Counted from the first letter of the stretch, positions 35,433 through 48,167 are shown. The stretch: DNA of 64,000 nt from Neckera pumila (GCA_963969595.1 OZ018416.1:19298065-19362064), one strand, 5' to 3'. Program-made: numbers and translations. Notes: generated by a model from the sequence alone, not told the origin.

Positions 35433-36937
35433 ATGTCGTCTCTTACCTGGTCGTTAGGTCGTTACAATGTCTCATTAGTGTCTCCCTGCGCAATCCCTTC
35501 TTCTTCTTCTTCGTATTCTCAGTCTTCTCAGTCTTCTTCCCGGCGAATGTTGAGCTGTAATTGCGCCTTTCCTGCATTCTCTAATTCCGCTATTTCTCAA
35601 AATCTGCTTCCGCCGAGTGTCTCTACTAGTGCTCCTGAACCTCAAACTGAGCCGTCAAAAAGCCATAGTTTGGTAGAACCGGTGCATTCAAACAATGAAG
35701 GATCTTCAACTCATGGCGACTGTTTTCAGCAGCGAAGATTGTTGCAAAGCGTGCTTTCGGTGGTGGTGGCATTTGTGATGACGATCGGCGTTCAAGGGGC
35801 GCCGTCGTCGCGCGACACATTTGAAGACGTGCCACAAACCCTATCCGGTGAGAGGCTTTTGCCCTAATCTTTCACCCTTTCTAGAGATTGTTGGGTATGC
35901 ATTTCTGGTTCATTCAATTGCATAATCTGGTGACAAATAGGGTTTTGGGAGAATTCTCTCTGAAGGGGATTCTTCCGTAATTCATCCAACATTTTGCTGT
36001 GCGCATTTGACAGTGCCCGCGAAGAAATTCAGCCAAACCATTAAAAAATTTAGCCATGCCAGTGCTCCTCAAGAATGTCATTGCCTGGGATCCCCAAGGC
36101 TGGTAAATTAGCATAAATCCTTTGAGACAAAACTCATTTTTCTCCTGTATTTGCAACATTACGGGATTCAGGAGAAGACAAGAGACACAGAATTCAGAGG
36201 CCAAACTCGGCAAAGGCCGAAACCTGCACAAGGAAATGCGTGTCTACTTGCATTACAGGGGGAGCTGGAGCACCCGGGGAGGGTCCTCTCAATGTTAGAA
36301 GGTCCTCTCTATCTCTCTCCCTTTCCATGTTTTTCTCAATTGGTATTTTCATTCTCTGTGTGCACTCTATAGCGGAGGAAAATAACAGATGGATTAATCG
36401 GAAAGTATGTTGTGTATGATTGAATTACACACTTGAATTTTTTCATTATGATCTTTGTAGAATGACATCATAGAATATTTTGTGCACTGGTCACATGGTC
36501 ATTGATTGTAGCACATTTATTTATCACACATTCAAATGATATTGAAAAGATTGGGAACCCAGGTGGGTTTAAGGTTTAAGAGGTTTGAGAGTTCCAGCGA
36601 AGGAATTGACACGGAGCTAAAGTTTCTCACTACTCTTTTTTCTTTCTGCAGACCTCTCGTGGTGTTCAAGGAAGGATTTCGAAGTCGAAATTACTGGTAT
36701 GGAGAATCCTTCCTCTTTCGTTTTGCGAATTGGTCCTATATCTTATGCAATTCAAAGCATTTCAAAGCGTTAATGAGAATTTCAATTATGAGAATTTCAA
36801 TTGTTTCATAAATCTTGTAATTCAGTTGAATATTCCATATTGAGGTATGAGGGGGGTTGGGTTTGTGGGTGTCTGGCAGCCTTGTTGAATGCAGTGAAAT
36901 TTGCAACTTAATTGGTGATGGTGACGACGGTCCGTGA
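35433..36937 (+). CDS. Probable thylakoid-lumen protein with twin CX3CX3C motifs
   Basis: Four exons: 35433-35847, 36172-36301, 36652-36696, 36880-36937, joined in frame to give 215 residues. All introns are GT-AG (phases 1, 2, 2). Residues 1 to ~95 are Ser/Pro-rich and resemble a plastid transit peptide. Residues 101-122 are RR, a hydrophobic core (LLQSVLSVVVAFVMTIGVQG) and a small-residue cleavage site, as in a twin-arginine thylakoid signal. The mature part has two triplets, C157/C161/C165 and C197/C201/C205, each spaced CX3CX3C, separated by GEGPLNVRRPLVVFKEGF and ending NLIGDGDDGP. I recall this C-terminal sequence as a conserved plant plastid protein, but not its name or role. An upstream in-frame ATG at 35319 would add 38 residues; I prefer 35433 because it gives a typical transit-peptide start. 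Confidence 0.8.
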
Positions 36938-37808
36938 CGGTTCTGGAGCTTCATGCTCGCCTGTATTTTGATTCTTTGCAACAATAAAACGAGCATTCTC
37001 CATTTCAGTTGTCAACTTATGAGCGCATTGCATAAACTTACCTTGAGTTACCTCGTACGCAACAGTTTACTGCCATCCTCTAAAGATCATTAACTAGGTT
37101 TAGAATGCTTCCCCACATCATTTGCTTCAGCTTGCAGAGCTTTGAACAATCAGCACCCAAGCTTTACTCCAGAGTTCTTGATCCTGCACCTGCAAAAGAG
37201 TTGGTAAAGCATCAAGAAGAATATATAGCTCTTCCAGAAGAATGATCTGATAAGATTCATATACTCTTGTGATAGTGATCAATTCGATATAAATATGGCA
37301 AAATAATGTAGTTCGGACTGGGACAGAAGTATAAATGCACATAAGTTTCCCAAAGAATTCAAGCTTAGCTTAAAAAATGTAAAGATTTCTTCCAGGTTCG
37401 CATGTGCACCGGAACTCAATTGAGATCACAAACATTCCATCTGGTGTTTATTACAGTGAGAGATGGCTTGTCTCTGTTACTGCTGCACAAGTATTACCTT
37501 ACCTTCTTTTCTCATTACTTTTCTCCTTCTTAGAACTCCAGCACATTGAGTATAATAACCCACGCAGAACCGGATGTAAAGGTTCGGATCAGAAGATGCT
37601 GTAGAAACTTTGGAGTATTGCACCCAGGCGGTTTCATCATATGGGCACGTTGAGTGTTTCTTCAGTTCGTCACTAAATTGCACTGTCGTTGCGGTAATTC
37701 ATTAGAGTTTTTAGGTTTTAAGGTTGCATTCTCTTTTACGTTCTATTTTTAGGATTTAGGGTTCATACCTCGAACTTTCGGAAGTGCAAAAATGTCACGA
37801 GATTTGAC
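36938..37808. other. Intergenic, 3' flank of lumen-protein gene
   Basis: No gene recognised. Small ORFs on both strands (37127-37342, 37404-37604) lack known domains. It separates a plus-strand gene from a minus-strand tRNA. Confidence 0.45.
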
Positions 37809-37812
37809 AAAA
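37809..37812 (-). terminator. Pol III terminator of tRNA-Tyr
   Basis: AAAA on the plus strand, i.e. TTTT on the transcribed strand, five bases beyond the discriminator base. Confidence 0.75.
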
Positions 37813-37817
37813 GAGTT

Positions 37818-37900
37818 TCCGACCAACCGGATTCGAACCAGTGACCTAAGGATATCTGCACCTCTACAGTCCTCCGCTCTACCAACTGAGCTATGGTCGG
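37818..37900 (-). tRNA. tRNA-Tyr (GUA) with intron
   Basis: The minus strand starts CCGACCATAGCTCAGTTGG and ends GGTTCGAATCCGGTTGGTCGGA. The acceptor stem CCGACCA/TGGTCGG pairs fully. The D arm GCTC...GAGC is internal box A. The TTCGAATCC arm is box B. The anticodon loop reads CTGTAG, anticodon GTA, followed by a ~10-base intron (AGGTGCAGAT) at the canonical position 37/38, before ATCCTT. Total 83 bases, ~73 mature before CCA. Plant nuclear tRNA-Tyr genes normally carry an intron here, so it appears functional. Confidence 0.95.
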
Positions 37901-38300
37901 AGGGCGCCCCCCAATTTGCAAGCGCTTCCGAATGTCATTTAACTCCCACTTTTCATATATAACTCCAATACGTGGTACAATTCTGCTTGTGCAACATGTC
38001 CGCCTGTTTCGCCTTCATGATGCCACTCTTGTGACAATCACGTGCCCACAAATTCTAACTTTTTCAAAGTGCGCACTTTGGGGTGGGCAGGAGCAGCCCC
38101 ACTGTAGATGTCAGCCAATACATTTCTCCCAGCCGTAGATTTCGTTATCCACTCCTCCCCAACCACTGCAGTACCCTTCGCGCGCAAGTACCGGTGCCTG
38201 CAACAAATGTGTTGGGTGATCAAATTTTGGATCGTTTTGCGTCAACCCATTCAGTTTGTGCTGAACTTTGGACTGAAATAATAATGTGAGGAGATTCGTC
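37901..38300. other. Promoter region of ABC4
   Basis: Sequence between the tRNA and the ABC4 start. ORFs on the minus strand here overlap the ABC4 first exon and are shadows. No clear TATA box was identified. Confidence 0.4.
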
Positions 38301-41300
38301 ATGAGGACAGTTTGCGGAGGAATGCAGAGCTCGTCTCTGTCGAGACTCCGCTTCTCGCCGTTGCAAACGAAGACCACAAGCATTGGAAGGTCTGGTGATT
38401 TCGGAAGACTCTCTGGGCCACGACTCGAAGCTCGATGCATTGCGAGTGGCTCCGAGTTCCGACGAAGTCTGCGGCCCCAGGTTCGTTTTCTGCTCTTCGT
38501 GCTTTGCAATTGGAGCTCTTCTTGGCACAGATTGCGTTTGATTGTGCGGGTGGGTTTCTCATTTTTTCTGAGTGAACCCACCACAGTTTTTCTGGGATTT
38601 TGAAGTGGTACGAGGAAGATACTTGGGTGATGAAGTTCGATGATACTTGGGTGATAGTTCGATGATACTTTGGTGTTTGGGGGTTAATCTTGGCTCTCGA
38701 TTCTTGGCTGTAGAGTGTAACAAATTTGGTGAACCCTATTGGGAGGTTAGAGTTTCAGAGGCAATGTATCACTCTCTCATTGATTCTCGGATTCTTAAGT
38801 AGTGCATCGATGATACTTGAGTGATTTTGTGGTCACTCTTGGCTCTAGATTGTAACGAATTCGGTGAACCGTAATGTGACGTTAAGGCAATGTATCCCTC
38901 TGTCCTTTATTCTAGCATTCTCAAGTGTTCCGAGGATGATACTTGGGTGATAGTTTGATGATACTTCGGTATTTTGGGGTTGATTTCGGCTCTAGATTGT
39001 AATGAATTAGGTGTTTTAAAGTTTCAGAGGCAATGTATCCCTCTGTCATTGACTCTAGCATTCTCAAGTGGTACGAGGATGATACTTGGGTAATAGTTCG
39101 ATGGTGCTTCGGTGTTTTGGGGGGTCAGTCTTGACTCTAGATTGTAACGAATTTGGTGAACTATAATATGTGAGGTTCAAGTTCCAGAGGCAATATCTCA
39201 CCCTCTCATGACCTAGTCAGAAAAGGGATAGAATTTATGACTCTTTGTGATCACTTCTATTAACATAAAACACAAGTTTGACATAGTAGATTGATGTCTT
39301 CTTGGTGTGTGTTCAGGTGAGGAAATGCGGCACAGACAGAAGCTCAAAGGTGCTGTGTTCTCCGATTCAATCTTCGTTGTCCGAGACGGAAACGGTGACA
39401 CCGCTGGAGCTTGACATTGTGACACCTCTTGAGGTGGAAGCAGAAGAGGAGCTCAGCCAGGTTACTTTGATTTGGAGAGCTATGAAGCTTCCCTTGTATT
39501 CCGTTGCAATCATCCCGCTCACGGTTGGCAACCACTCTACTCTCTGATTATGCTTCTCTTTTTTCTTTTAAAGTTTGTATTTTTAAGCCCTTGTTATCTT
39601 GCACCTTTTACTTTGAGAATGGGAGTCAGCATTGTATTCCGTTGCAGTCATCCCCCTCACGGTTGGCAACCACTCTACTCTTTGATTATCCCACTGTTTT
39701 TTTCTTTATAATGTTTGTATTCTTAAACTTTTCTTGCCTTGCACATTTTGGGCCTCTGAAGAATGCTGTTTATAGTTTCATAATTAGAGGCCAAAATAAG
39801 ATAGTAACTTTCAATTGCAAAAGTTCAATTTGAATATCAGAATCCTGATAACTTAGTATTGTGAGTTGTTTGTTTTTATGATGTGATTGGGTGCTTGCAA
39901 GTACACTAAAATGAAAAGAAAAGCGTGATGCCTCTAGAAATAGTAGCTCGATTTGCGTCAGAAAAATGAGAAAAAGATGCATGAAATGATGGAATAAAAT
40001 AAAAATCTGGAACCTGCAAACCTCTTCACAATTCGAACGTTAGATGTGAAAAAACACACGCAAATATTGAGATATTTTTTTTATTGTTCTTTATGAAGGT
40101 GGGAGCAGCAGCTGCATATTCACACTCGGGTGTCTTCGCAGCGGGTCGTTACTGGCTACTCCTGGCTTCCTCTGTTCTCGTCATCACTTGGCTTAATCTC
40201 AGGTCTGTGAACTCTATCACATCAATTTCAGTACCATTCTTATCACCGTTTGAAGCTTAGTAGAGCTTAATTAAATCAATGCAATTTCTCATACGATGGC
40301 ATATTTGTTAAAATGGCAAAATTTAAATGGATTGGCACTTTTTCCAGGTGCCCATCTTGAACCTCCTCAGATCTATACCAGTCCTAGTTTTAGATGCTTC
40401 AATGTCAGTATTGTTTGGCACTCTGAAACACGGCAATGTAACCTTATTAGACTTGCTGGTTCTATCTGAATTGTGTGTCTGCAGTAATGATGCCTATGAT
40501 GCTGAAACCGGTGTGGACAAGGACAAGAAGGAATCGGTTGTGAACATGACTGGAAGGTAATCTATTAGGTCATCTCACCGTTTACAAGCCACAACATGGA
40601 AAAGAAAAGAATTCCTAAGAAGAATTGTCATCATCATTTATATTAAATGCAATAAAATGCAGTGTCAGGATTGCATCCGTCACATTCTCATTTCTGCTTA
40701 ATTCTACGTTTCTTTGTTCTTGCGAAACTCTAGTTATGACATCCAAACATCTTCTCAATGAAACCTTGTACCTTGATGAAACTTTTTGTGATGTTGTTGC
40801 ATTGCAACAGGCTTCGTTCTAATATTCGTTAAAATGAAAAATTATCAAGAAATCTATTGATAGTCCTACTGACCTCTGATACTAGTCCTCAGAGCTGTGT
40901 GCTTGAATGTACAATTTTGGTGCTCTGAAACATGCCATTTCAATGTGTAAGAGTATGTTGTCAAATTCAAGCAAGGTCGTTACGTTTGTAAGGACTTAGC
41001 TTGATAGCTGGGTTCTGGAGAATGCAGCCAGCAAGGAGTGCTTGGAGCTGCGCACATGTGTCTTGCTCTGGGAGTTTTTGGAATTGTTAAAGCTGCACAA
41101 CAAGTTGGTGACATGCGAGTTGTTGGTCTCCTCTCTGCTTCCATTCTCTGTGGCTATGCTTACCAGGTTTGATTTTACTTGATTTTCAAATTCTACGTAA
41201 TACTTGTGACCGTGTTGTTAGTTTTGTTTAGTGGCAACTACAATGGTCTAAGCAACTTCAACTTGGCTTGTGCAGTGTCCCCCATTTCGGCTGAGTTACA

Positions 41301-42944
41301 AAGGTCTTGGTGAACCACTCTGCTTCGTGGCGTTTGGTCCACTTGCCACGACAGCTTTCTATCTTTGTCATGCTAGGTAAATTATTTTTAGGATTTTTCT
41401 GTTTCTTCATAAGCCAATAGTGGACTATTGTGTTTAAGTTTATGATTGCTTGTTTAGACAGAGTTCATGGCTTAAGCTATTCTTAAAATGTCGTGATTTT
41501 CTATGCTTCGTGTGTCCAAGTCTTTCTGATTTGAAGTCTGACTTGAGACAGTGGAGTCGGGGCTTTGCCAGTGACCCTGACTGTGCTGGGAGTTAGTGTG
41601 CTGGTGGGGATCACTACTTCGCTTATTCTCTTCTGCAGTCACTTTCATCAGGTTTGAAAAATAAATTACCATTGAACTCCAACAATTGAACTTTACTGTG
41701 AAAGAGCATCAATTAATTCGTGGTTATTAATTGAACTATTTGATTGATTATGTTCAGCAAATTTATATAACAGATGGTACCAAATTTATGTCATTTGAAT
41801 CAATGAAGAACATTACTCATGTTGGGCACAATAATTAACTTCGACAAGAGAACAACTTAATAAAAACATGACACCAAGTTGGGTCTCATAATAATTTAGT
41901 GGGTAAAATGTCATTTTTCATTTTTGATTTGTCAGCATCTTGCATCTGGATGTTTTTTCTTTTTGGTCCTCTTTTGGCGAGAAGGTGTGCTTTGATTCCA
42001 TAATGTTTATGGTTTGTGACATCTCATTGTTTTGGCTCCCTTAACAGATTGAAGGAGACCGTTCTGTTGGAAAGATGTCTCCATTGGTACTTTCTCTTCT
42101 CTCCATCATGACGATGACCTTGAAGCAAAACTCATGAAAGTTACCTCGATCTTGTTGATGTGCAACTCTATTGAAGCGCATTCCATCAATAACGGTGCCT
42201 AACTACAAGCACTACCAGTGAATATCCATTTATTGATACTTGATTAGAAGGGTTTTAGGGATTAGGGTTTAGAGTCTTGATTATCGTGTGTTGGGAACCA
42301 TTAGTTGTCCAACTGTTTGGAAGACGTGATCTGTCTGACTGTCGGCGATGGACTTTTTTCAGGTACGACTTGGCACAGAGAAAGGCTCCAAAGCGGTCCA
42401 AACAGCCGTGATTTCACTCTACACCGTCATCGCCCTGCTTACTGCTCTCAAGGCTTTGCCGTTGACCTGTTTTGTAAGTTATTTTCTTTCCTTCAGTTTT
42501 CAGTCAATGTTAACATTGCATTCACGTTATGTTTTTGTCAGATGTTCTATTGTTTAAATTGGTGCATTTTTTGTCTCACAGGTCTTCTCGTTGTTGACGG
42601 TTCCAATTGGAAAATTAGTGTTGCAGTTTATTGGCAAGAATCATGCTGTAAGACACACACGACATCATGTCACTCTTTGCCTATTCTTGTCTCGCCGATC
42701 ATGGAGAAATTCATACTTTTTTTGTTTTTCCCTAATGGCTTTATTGGTCGAGCTATACTTTAGATTGGAAGAGAAATCACCTTGTTTTTTTTAATCTTAT
42801 GTTTTGGTGCAGAACAAGAGTGTGATCTTCATGGCAAAATACTATTGTGTGCGGCTTCACGTAGCACTTGGCGTGGCTTTAAGCCTTGGCCTTGCGCTTG
42901 CTCCTAAGATCCCAGCTGCAGCCGTATTCTGGTACTATCACTGA
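38301..42944 (+). CDS. ABC4: 1,4-dihydroxy-2-naphthoate phytyltransferase, plastid
   Basis: Eleven exons: 38301-38480, 39317-39523, 40099-40202, 40485-40556, 41028-41166, 41276-41376, 41552-41651, 42048-42086, 42363-42473, 42582-42647, 42813-42944; 416 residues. This UbiA-family membrane prenyltransferase (MenA homologue) attaches phytyl to 1,4-dihydroxy-2-naphthoate in phylloquinone synthesis, in the plastid. Residues 1 to ~100 are a Ser/Arg-rich transit peptide plus acidic linker. The enzyme starts near LIWRAMKLPLYSVAIIPL. The first prenyl-diphosphate/Mg motif is NDAYDAETGVD (165-175); the second region is EGDRSVGKMSPLVRLGTEKG (303 on). Several hydrophobic helices follow. The C-terminus is read as AVFWYYH-stop; GTACT just before the stop could be an alternative donor, so the last residues are least certain. 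A GTG 15 bases upstream extends the frame but ATG 38301 is preferred. Confidence 0.9.
38601..39215. repeat. Tandem repeat in ABC4 intron 1
   Basis: Four units, starting near 38601, 38795, 38918 and 39064, each carry GATACTTGGGTGAT-like, then GCTCTAGATTGTAACGAAT-like, then CAGAGGCAATGTATC-like words. Units are ~125-195 bp. The array fills most of the 836-bp first intron. Confidence 0.85.
39494..39750. repeat. Direct duplication of the ABC4 exon 2 end and donor
   Basis: The last ~30 bases of exon 2, its GT donor and ~100 bases of intron (from 39494) recur 138 bp downstream from 39632. The second copy keeps TTGTATTCCGTTGCA and CTCACG|GTTGGCAACC, so intron 2 has a second potential donor at 39662. 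Confidence 0.85.
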
Positions 42945-45831
42945 TCTATCTCATTAGATACAATAGGGCTTTGTCTCCCGTTTTGTCTCGATGAATTGAG
43001 TTTAAGTCAATTCATTGAAACCGCTATTCTAAGGAGACCATTGCAATGAGCAAATGGGAGAAGGGAGAATGTATATCCATGACTCTCCTAATGCTTAACC
43101 CAGTAAGGACGCTGAGAACTAAGAGTGTCTAATGAATGACTTTCAAGGAAATTGTAGAAACAAAGAATGCACCTGTTCATCCAAAAAATCTAGTAAATTT
43201 TGACCAACTATCTTGTTGATAGGGTTGCACCCTTCCAAAGTTAATGCTTAAGGACTTCAAACACCGTCATCTGTATTGAAAGTATGTAGTTTCTATGATT
43301 CTAATACGCACTGTAAAACTCTCTTTCAGTCATGGAGCTAATGCTTTTCCTCTTTACAGGTGAATCACCAAGAAAAGAGATCACAATTATCTCTTAAGAG
43401 AATGTCTCAGCTCCATAGTTTGAGTTGCTGCAGCCATCACACAGATACACCATTTCAAGGTGGTTTGCATTTTGCATTTCGGATGATTTTACAATCAAGA
43501 ACAATTGGGTTTGAGAGAATTCCAAAGATTGGCAGGACTACCGGTAAGTAGTGTTTGAGAAACTGATTGCCAATTAGAAAGATTCAAGATAACTATTAGA
43601 ATTCAAGCAATTCGTAAAAAGGGTTCAAATCTGGACTGTTTGCGATTGTTCACTTTTACAAATCAATTCTGCAGTCAATTATAATGCCTTGTGTTTTCAC
43701 GTCTTCAATCACTTGCCTGTCTCAAGTTCATGTGTACTTGTATCTATCATACACATACCAATGATTGGTCGCATACGACGTAGCACTAAGGTAAAACAGC
43801 CCATTGTGGTCAGAATTAGGAGTTTGGCCTCTTGCCGTTGCTGAAAATTTTCAAGTTTTTTCTGACATAAAGATAAGTGTGAGAAATAATGAGAGCAATT
43901 GAAATTATAATTTTTTGACAAAGTATGAATTTGCTATGAATTTTTGAAGTGTTCAATGCATTATGGTCCAAAAGAGTCTATGGTCTACTCCTAAACCAAT
44001 AAAATCTGAATCCATGATGCTCATCTTATTCACCTAAAGCAGTCATAATGTTTTCTAACATGGAAGGCTTAAAAGGTCAATGACTTACAATGAATTTACA
44101 CTAGAAAGTTGGAAGTTCCTAATGAGGTCACTAAGCACTCCATGACTGACATGAAAGACACAACATGCATTGGTTTATGGATACTATTGAAATCTTATTG
44201 TTTTGGAAATGTTGGATACTATTGGCGTTGATTCCCAGGTCAATTTGAGTTCACATAGGTTTGTAGCCATTGTGAGTAAGCTTAACCCTGGAACACCGTG
44301 GACGCCATTCCGTAGCATTCCGATGACAATACTGTTGAGCTAAGAATAGTTCAAAAGCATTTTTTCACCCTCCTTTTCTTTGTTGACCTTTCACATTGGG
44401 TTATGAAGAGTATCTAATTGGGTTTATACTCTTTCCAATTTTTGTCTTCACGGAAATGAGAAGCTATTAAAAAAAACGGATCACAAAATATGCTATTTTA
44501 GATTATTTTGGGAAGTTGTTGCTCTTTGCTTTAAATCTGAAATTTCTTCACAAAAATGATATTTCTTGAGTTTGAGTCAAACTAACAAAATGAAGTTCAT
44601 CTACACCAATTTCTGCTCCAATTTGAATTTTGAAAAAATTCCTAGTATTGCATATTTTATTGCAATTTGAATTTTGGGTGTATTTTCAATGTCCATTATT
44701 TTCTAATTATAGAATGACACGGAAATTGAGTTTACACCATGATGTTTGTCATTGTGATATACACTTATGGTGAAATTTTTTGGATTTTTTGAAATATTTT
44801 TCTATTTAATATGATTTTTCTTCACTTTTTCTTCAAAAATTCTTTAAAAAATTAATTTTCCACAAAAAAATGTAAATTTTTTCTAAAGTAAAGAAGACAT
44901 GTATTTTCATCTCTGAAAAATAAATTAAAATTTTTTCATACGTATCTAGTTGCAAAATGGTAGCAAATTGAGTGATGGACAGTGAGGTTTGAAATCAATG
45001 GTCATGGGTTCGTCATTTAGGGTTTAAATGCCATTGCCTTGTACTCAACAGTTTAATGCGACTCTTATTTATAATATTCATCGGACATTTTCTCTTATTC
45101 ATTGGATAATTTAATATGCATGTTGAGTTGTCCCAGTTATTACAAGCAAGGCTTTTTTTTTTTCACTATAAAACTTGCATTTCTATCAACATGCCATTGC
45201 ATTAAATTTGGAGGGACGTAAGTGCATTCAGGTGCTTTTTGTCAAAACTGGCAAAATTTTGTCCAAAACAAAAGTCCTGATTGCAAGTGTCAATTCATTA
45301 GCATGTGTATGATATTGGCAAGCAGTTTTGTGGTGGGTGGATTTATACCTCTATTAGAGGAAGGTTCTTATTTTAAGTGCTTTCCAAATTTAAGGTCTAT
45401 GGATGGATATTATAAAGCATCACCAAGAAATTTCTTGTTTGTTTTCTCTTTGGTGAGCTTGAATCTTTTTAATTTCCTAACGAGAATATATATAGATTTG
45501 ACTATTCTAATAGTAATAATTTGACCATTTTAATGTCAATAGTTCTGCTCAGTCCTAAAGCATTGATTTATAGTCAAAGTTATTTTAAACGTAAAACCAT
45601 AAATGTGATTAATATTATGTTTTTATTATTTGTTTGGATTGCAAATTAATGCACATGTAGAAAAATTTAGATTCATTTATTTAAAAAAAGTTGAATGTTT
45701 TAAAAACAAAAAATTATAATGACACTAATTTGCACCCTCTATAATAGGTGAAATCAATCAATGTAATGTATGGTGCCTCTATAGAAACTTTCTAGGTAAC
45801 CCATCTATCCCCCTAGAGACCGTGCAATTAA
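42945..45831. other. Gene-free region downstream of ABC4
   Basis: The first few hundred bases are the probable 3' UTR/flank. ORFs at 43360-43551, 43709-43921 and 45222-45524 have no recognisable domain. From ~44450 the DNA becomes strongly AT-rich. Confidence 0.5.
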
Positions 45832-46752
45832 ACCCTAAAGTTCCATGAATATGTTTTCATCAAAAATGCTCAAAAACTGCCATTTTTAGTACAAGTATCC
45901 AATTTTTGAGAAAAAACTTTTTTGGACACATGTAACCATAGGATCTTGTAGTATGATGACTTGTAATAAGAACATGTGATAAAAAATCAAAAATTTCTAC
46001 CGTGTAGATTGCAAGATATAATCATTCAAATTTCCTGAATCATTTTTTTGGCTTTGCGAAAAAACAGGGCATTTGCACTTCACAAGCTCATTTTTTGATG
46101 AAAAAAGTACAAAATGATGGTGCTTCTCTGGATTATTTTTCCTAGACAAGTTGGCTACATGCTTGAAAATTTTCACTTCATTTGGAATTGGACAGTCCAT
46201 ATAGGAAAAAAATAGTTAGTAGGTAGTAGTAGATAATGATTCAAAATACTAAATTGTCAAGAATTTAATTATATAAAAATACCAATCCCAATGGTTGCAC
46301 TGTTGTAATAAACAATATACATCCTAGGATTTTATTTTTTTCAAAAAGTATTGAAAATTGACTAAGATAAAGAACTTCAAAGTTTGTTTAAAAATAAAAA
46401 ATCCAAAAATTGCCCGTAAACTAAAAATCTTCATAACTTTTGACTCATTGATCAAAATGGGATGATTCAAAGCTTTCTATGTATATAAAACTTTAGAAAA
46501 CCAATTTAAAATCTTGGTTTTTGAAAAAAGTGATTTTTTTATCTGCCCAAATTGCCTAGTTACCAAAAAAAATAACATATTAGGTCATAACTTTTTATTC
46601 ACATTTTCAAATGTCATGAAATTTACTGCATATGAAAGATATTCCTTGCGCCCACCTTCCATTAAAATTTCAGCCTAAAATATGGAAATCTCTAGTCACA
46701 CGTACGTGCCCAAAATTTCTATACAACCCCAAAACGCATGCCGGTCTAGGGG
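45832..46752. mobile_element. TTAN-family element R7
   Basis: 921 bp between TTAA (45828-45831) and TTAA (46753-46756). Ends ACCCTAAAGTTCC and GGTCTAGGGG. The interior is colinear with R6 in reverse orientation (TAGATTGCAAGATATAATC, GTTGGCTACATGCTTGAAAAT). No transposase. Confidence 0.78.
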
Positions 46753-47238
46753 TTAAAAAGCATTGAAAGTCGAATTTGCAAAAAATTGTCTATTGTACTA
46801 CATATCAAAAATGGAATCTAGAAAAGTAATTTTGAGCTAAAATGGAGCTAAAATTTTTGTATTCATGTGTCAAGTTCTAAACTTCCCACACTGCAATGAG
46901 GGATTACCAAGAAAGAGAAATCTACAAAAATGGACTTAGTTTTTTCCAAAATCACATTTCTAGGATGCCCTTTTTAATAGTATATATTATACCCAATGGC
47001 TGTTGGCAACAAAACATATTTCTACTAATTAATCCAAGTAAATTTGTAAAAAAAAATCTTCAATTCCTTTTTGTATGAGAAAAAAATGAATCTTGCAAAT
47101 TATTTATATTTTCAAGCATCTGCAGAAACTTACAATGTTCCCAATTGGTTATTTTGTTTTCCGGAACAGGAAAACCCTACCATGATGGCCACTGAGAACA
47201 ATATTCAGTATTTTAAAGTCAGTTTTGACATATATTAA

Positions 47239-48163
47239 CCCCTAAAGTCCCAAGGCATTTTTCTGTCAAAAACGACTCAAAATTGCGAGTTCTGCTGCGT
47301 TCATCTAAGAAAAGAGAAAAAATAACTTTTTTAGAATCTAACCATAGGATCTTGTACTAAACTTATCTTAGATCATGTGGTAAAAATTTCATAAAGTTTG
47401 ACTATATAGATTAGAAGAAATCAACATTCAAAGTTGGAAAAATTTGATTTTTTGAACATTGACTTGCAATTTCAAATGACTTTGACCCCCATTTGTAAAA
47501 GAAATTTGCACTACGCACTTTGAATTTAATTTTTTGTATGTTGAATAATTATGTTGAGAATCTAGGAAAAAAAATTCCAAAAAAATACACATGATTTTCA
47601 TTCTTTAAAAAATTGTTAAGTAGAAGTAGTTCTAAGATTGAAAGAAAAACTAAATCGTCAATAGATCTAAGATGGGATTAAAACGCTATAATCCCAATGG
47701 CAAGTTTGTTTTAGCAAGCAAACTTAGACTTGTCCAACAAATTTTTTTTGAAAAATTGTGAAAATTGCATTCAGAAATGAGTCCTACAAGTTATTTTTTC
47801 AAGAAGATGCTCTAATTGCCCGAAAAATAAGAATGTCCATAACTTTCACATAACAAATCCAAATGGAATGAATCAAAGCTTCCCATATAGATAAAAATAC
47901 AATCTATGAGAAAATTATATTTTTTATTTTTTATTTATTTTTTTTGTGTGAGAAGATTTTTGCCCATCGCACTGAAAAAAATGACCTTTTGTGCCATAAC
48001 TTTTGCTCCTAGGCACTGATTGAAATAAAAATTGTATTCCCATAAAGCTAATGTGTTTTTCTATCTTCATAAAAAGTTTCAGAAAATGACAATGAATATT
48101 GAAGCTGTAGTAGCTTGCCCAAAATCCATTTTGTCCCTTGAGGGGATAATGGGACTTTAGGGG
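47239..48163. mobile_element. TTAN-family element R8
   Basis: 925 bp, forward orientation, between TTAA (47235-47238) and TTAA (48164-48167). Begins CCCCTAAAGTCCCAAGG and ends GGGACTTTAGGGG, nearly perfect terminal repeats. The right half matches R1-R5 (GCATTCAGAAATGAGTCCTA, CATAACAAATCCAAATGG); the left half is more diverged. Confidence 0.82.
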
Positions 48164-48167
48164 TTAA

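Noticed and set aside
38286..38300. GTG start upstream of ABC4 ATG
   Set aside because: Plant nuclear genes rarely start at GTG and the ATG at 38301 gives a normal transit peptide.
38111..38584. 157-codon minus-strand ORF over ABC4 exon 1
   Set aside because: Shadow of the ABC4 transit-peptide exon and promoter; no domain.
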